From an uncultured Clostridia bacterium (GTDB taxonomy: Bacteria > Bacillota > Clostridia > Christensenellales > Borkfalkiaceae), in NCBI GenBank assembly GCA_900548845.1, contig URMI01000104.1, forward strand, positions 1 to 5,004: 5,004 bases of DNA. Direction: 5' to 3'. This document shows positions 3,834-5,004 of the stretch, one piece after another. Every line of letters begins with the position of its first letter. Positions within the stretch are counted from its first letter, which is position 1. The notes below the pieces were generated by a model. It was given only the letters and a program-made list of their open reading frames with translations. It was not told the origin of the DNA and searched no databases. The translations under genes were made by a program, and so were the position numbers.

Positions 3834-5004
3834 ACGCACGGGGAACGGCAGGATCGGCTGGGAGGGGCGGCTGTTCCGCTATATCTCGCTGCTGCTCATC
3901 GTGGCGGTGCTCTTCAGCGGCGTCACGTTCGCCCGCTATGCCTCCATGAGCGAGGGCAGCCTCACGACGGGCATCGCCCGCTTTGACCCCTCGTTTACGG
4001 TGGACGGCGTCAATTCGTTCACCTTCGGCAACTCGAACTATTGGCAGAATTACAACGAGCAGTGGCTGGAGCAGGGCAAGGGCAGCGCGCGCACGGTGCG
4101 CATCTCCCTTCACAACGACGGCGAGATCAACGTCATGCCCGCCGTCATTCACATGGAGGGCCCCGCCGAATTCTGGGAGAACGTCGCCCTTCAGATGACG
4201 GAAGCGAATACGGACGGCTCCGCAGGCGCCCCCTACACGACCCAGCTCGTCATTGCCGACCTTCTCAGGGAGCGAGGCGAGGGGAATACCGAGAACGGCG
4301 AAACGCACAATTATACCTACGGCGACTATGAGAATTGGGGCACGGAGAGCGAGTTCAATACTTCAACTTCCGACAATTTCGACCAGCGCGGCGAAGGGGA
4401 GGAAGTCCTCACCATGTCGGGCGGCATCGTGAAGACGGACGAGGAAGGCAATGAGACCTTGACGGGCACCGTCACCGCGTCGTGTGATGACTACACCCTC
4501 CGCATCACGGCGAGCATGAAGGAAGTGGAGTACTCCGTCGGTTTCCAGCGCAGGGACGAGACCGCCAACGAGGCGCTCCCCGCGCTCTACCTCGATTGCA
4601 GGAAAGAGGTCCTCTACTATTCCGTCGACCTCATTCTGCCCGATGACGCAACCAACTTCGTCGTCGAGCCGAACGGCACGGACAACACCTCCAAGAGCCT
4701 CGTCCTCTTCTTTACCTGGACGAATTCCGTGAGCGGCGGGGACTTCAATCTCGGCATCACAAGGAGCGGCACTAAGAACGGCACGGTGGGGAACGGACAA
4801 TCTGTCGCCGGCTTCACCTGGACGTACCTCAGCAATTTTAAGAGCGGCACTCCGCTTCAATTCAACGGGGCGACCGTCGTCGGCTATCACTTCAACCACC
4901 TCGGCGTGCCCTGCACGCAGGTCGTGAACAATCAGACCATCTTGGGCACTACCATCGTCCGCATCAACAAGCGGTTTACCTTCAATGAGGGCGGCACGCA
5001 AGTT
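3823..5004 (+). CDS. Large SipW-dependent secreted protein (3' end outside the window)
   Basis: The frame is open for 394 codons from the ATG at 3823 to the last base, with no stop, so the protein is longer than 394 residues. The ATG overlaps the last 11 bases of sipW, and AGGAG (3814-3818) lies 4 bases before it, inside sipW, which suggests translational coupling. Residues 1-18 are polar and basic, 19-34 hydrophobic, and TFARY is at 35-39; cleavage after Ala37 is expected. The hydrophobic segment has no Cys, unlike those of the two paralogues at 365 and 1283. After the signal come GIARFDPSF (50-58), TVRISLHNDGEINVMPAVIHM (91-111), which is the TasA-type strand pair, an Asn/Glu/Gly-rich stretch (150-195), then further beta-rich sequence with two FTWT strands (297-300 and 331-334). 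Cys residues at 221, 259 and 364 could form a disulphide. Likely role: a surface or fibre component larger than the usual TasA size. Whether it ends in an anchor, repeats or a DTWIGE block cannot be seen. Confidence 0.8.
   Translation, partial: MKAERTGNGRIGWEGRLFRYISLLLIVAVLFSGVTFARYASMSEGSLTTGIARFDPSFTVDGVNSFTFGNSNYWQNYNEQWLEQGKGSARTVRISLHNDGEINVMPAVIHMEGPAEFWENVALQMTEANTDGSAGAPYTTQLVIADLLRERGEGNTENGETHNYTYGDYENWGTESEFNTSTSDNFDQRGEGEEVLTMSGGIVKTDEEGNETLTGTVTASCDDYTLRITASMKEVEYSVGFQRRDETANEALPALYLDCRKEVLYYSVDLILPDDATNFVVEPNGTDNTSKSLVLFFTWTNSVSGGDFNLGITRSGTKNGTVGNGQSVAGFTWTYLSNFKSGTPLQFNGATVVGYHFNHLGVPCTQVVNNQTILGTTIVRINKRFTFNEGGTQV

Noticed and set aside
3327..3839. Minus-strand open frame covering sipW
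   Set aside because: It is a shadow of sipW, whose catalytic boxes are all intact on the + strand. Its His/Asp-rich composition is typical of antisense readings.
4363..5001. Long open frame on the minus strand opposite the third precursor
   Set aside because: It mirrors the codon pattern of the + strand gene in GC-rich DNA, has no recognisable domain or ribosome site, and the + strand frame has a clear signal peptide and TFARY site.
1..5004. CRISPR arrays, tRNA or rRNA genes, insertion sequences
   Set aside because: I saw no regularly spaced repeats, cloverleaf-like sequence, ribosomal RNA motifs, transposase motifs or terminal inverted repeats with target duplications.

Overview
The window is a piece of a bacterial locus for SipW-processed surface fibres, of the same general kind as the TasA/CalY biofilm fibres. 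It holds six genes, all on the + strand: a 5'-truncated signal peptidase, two secreted TasA-like proteins, a membrane-anchored relative with an extra N-terminal domain, a complete SipW-type signal peptidase, and a third, larger secreted protein that runs off the right edge. The secreted proteins share an ARY-type N-terminus (basic tail, long hydrophobic segment, TFARY) typical of SipW-dependent precursors in Bacillota. The GC-rich coding sequence, strong AGGAG-type ribosome sites and a SipW enzyme with His in place of Lys point to a high-GC member of Clostridia, probably host-associated and uncultured. That placement is an inference, and no species is claimed.

Layout. Positions 1-295 encode the C-terminal end of a first SipW-like peptidase, recognised by alignment with the tail of the second one, followed by a charged coiled-coil and a Pro/Glu-rich tail. 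Positions 365-1204 and 1283-2143 encode two TasA-like paralogues that end in the same DLRDTWIGE block. Positions 2144-2368 are non-coding and hold two small hairpins, a convincing intrinsic terminator (2203-2258) and an AT-rich stretch with a 12-bp palindrome that may serve the next unit. Positions 2369-3208 encode the membrane-anchored protein. Positions 3303-3833 encode the complete SipW. From 3823, overlapping the end of sipW by 11 bases, runs the third precursor, open to the end of the window (394 codons, no stop).

How the parts fit together. The simplest model is that the SipW enzymes remove the ARY-type signal peptides at the outer face of the membrane and release subunits that assemble into fibres. 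The 2369 protein is the best candidate for a membrane base, anchor or assembly partner: its outer part resembles the fibre subunits, and it sits directly before sipW as tapA does in the Bacillus tapA-sipW-tasA operon. The least familiar element is this protein's cytoplasmic domain, built from about three and a half short glycine-rich beta repeats, which would link the cell interior to the fibre machinery. All functional statements rest on motif reading by eye. No database search was done.
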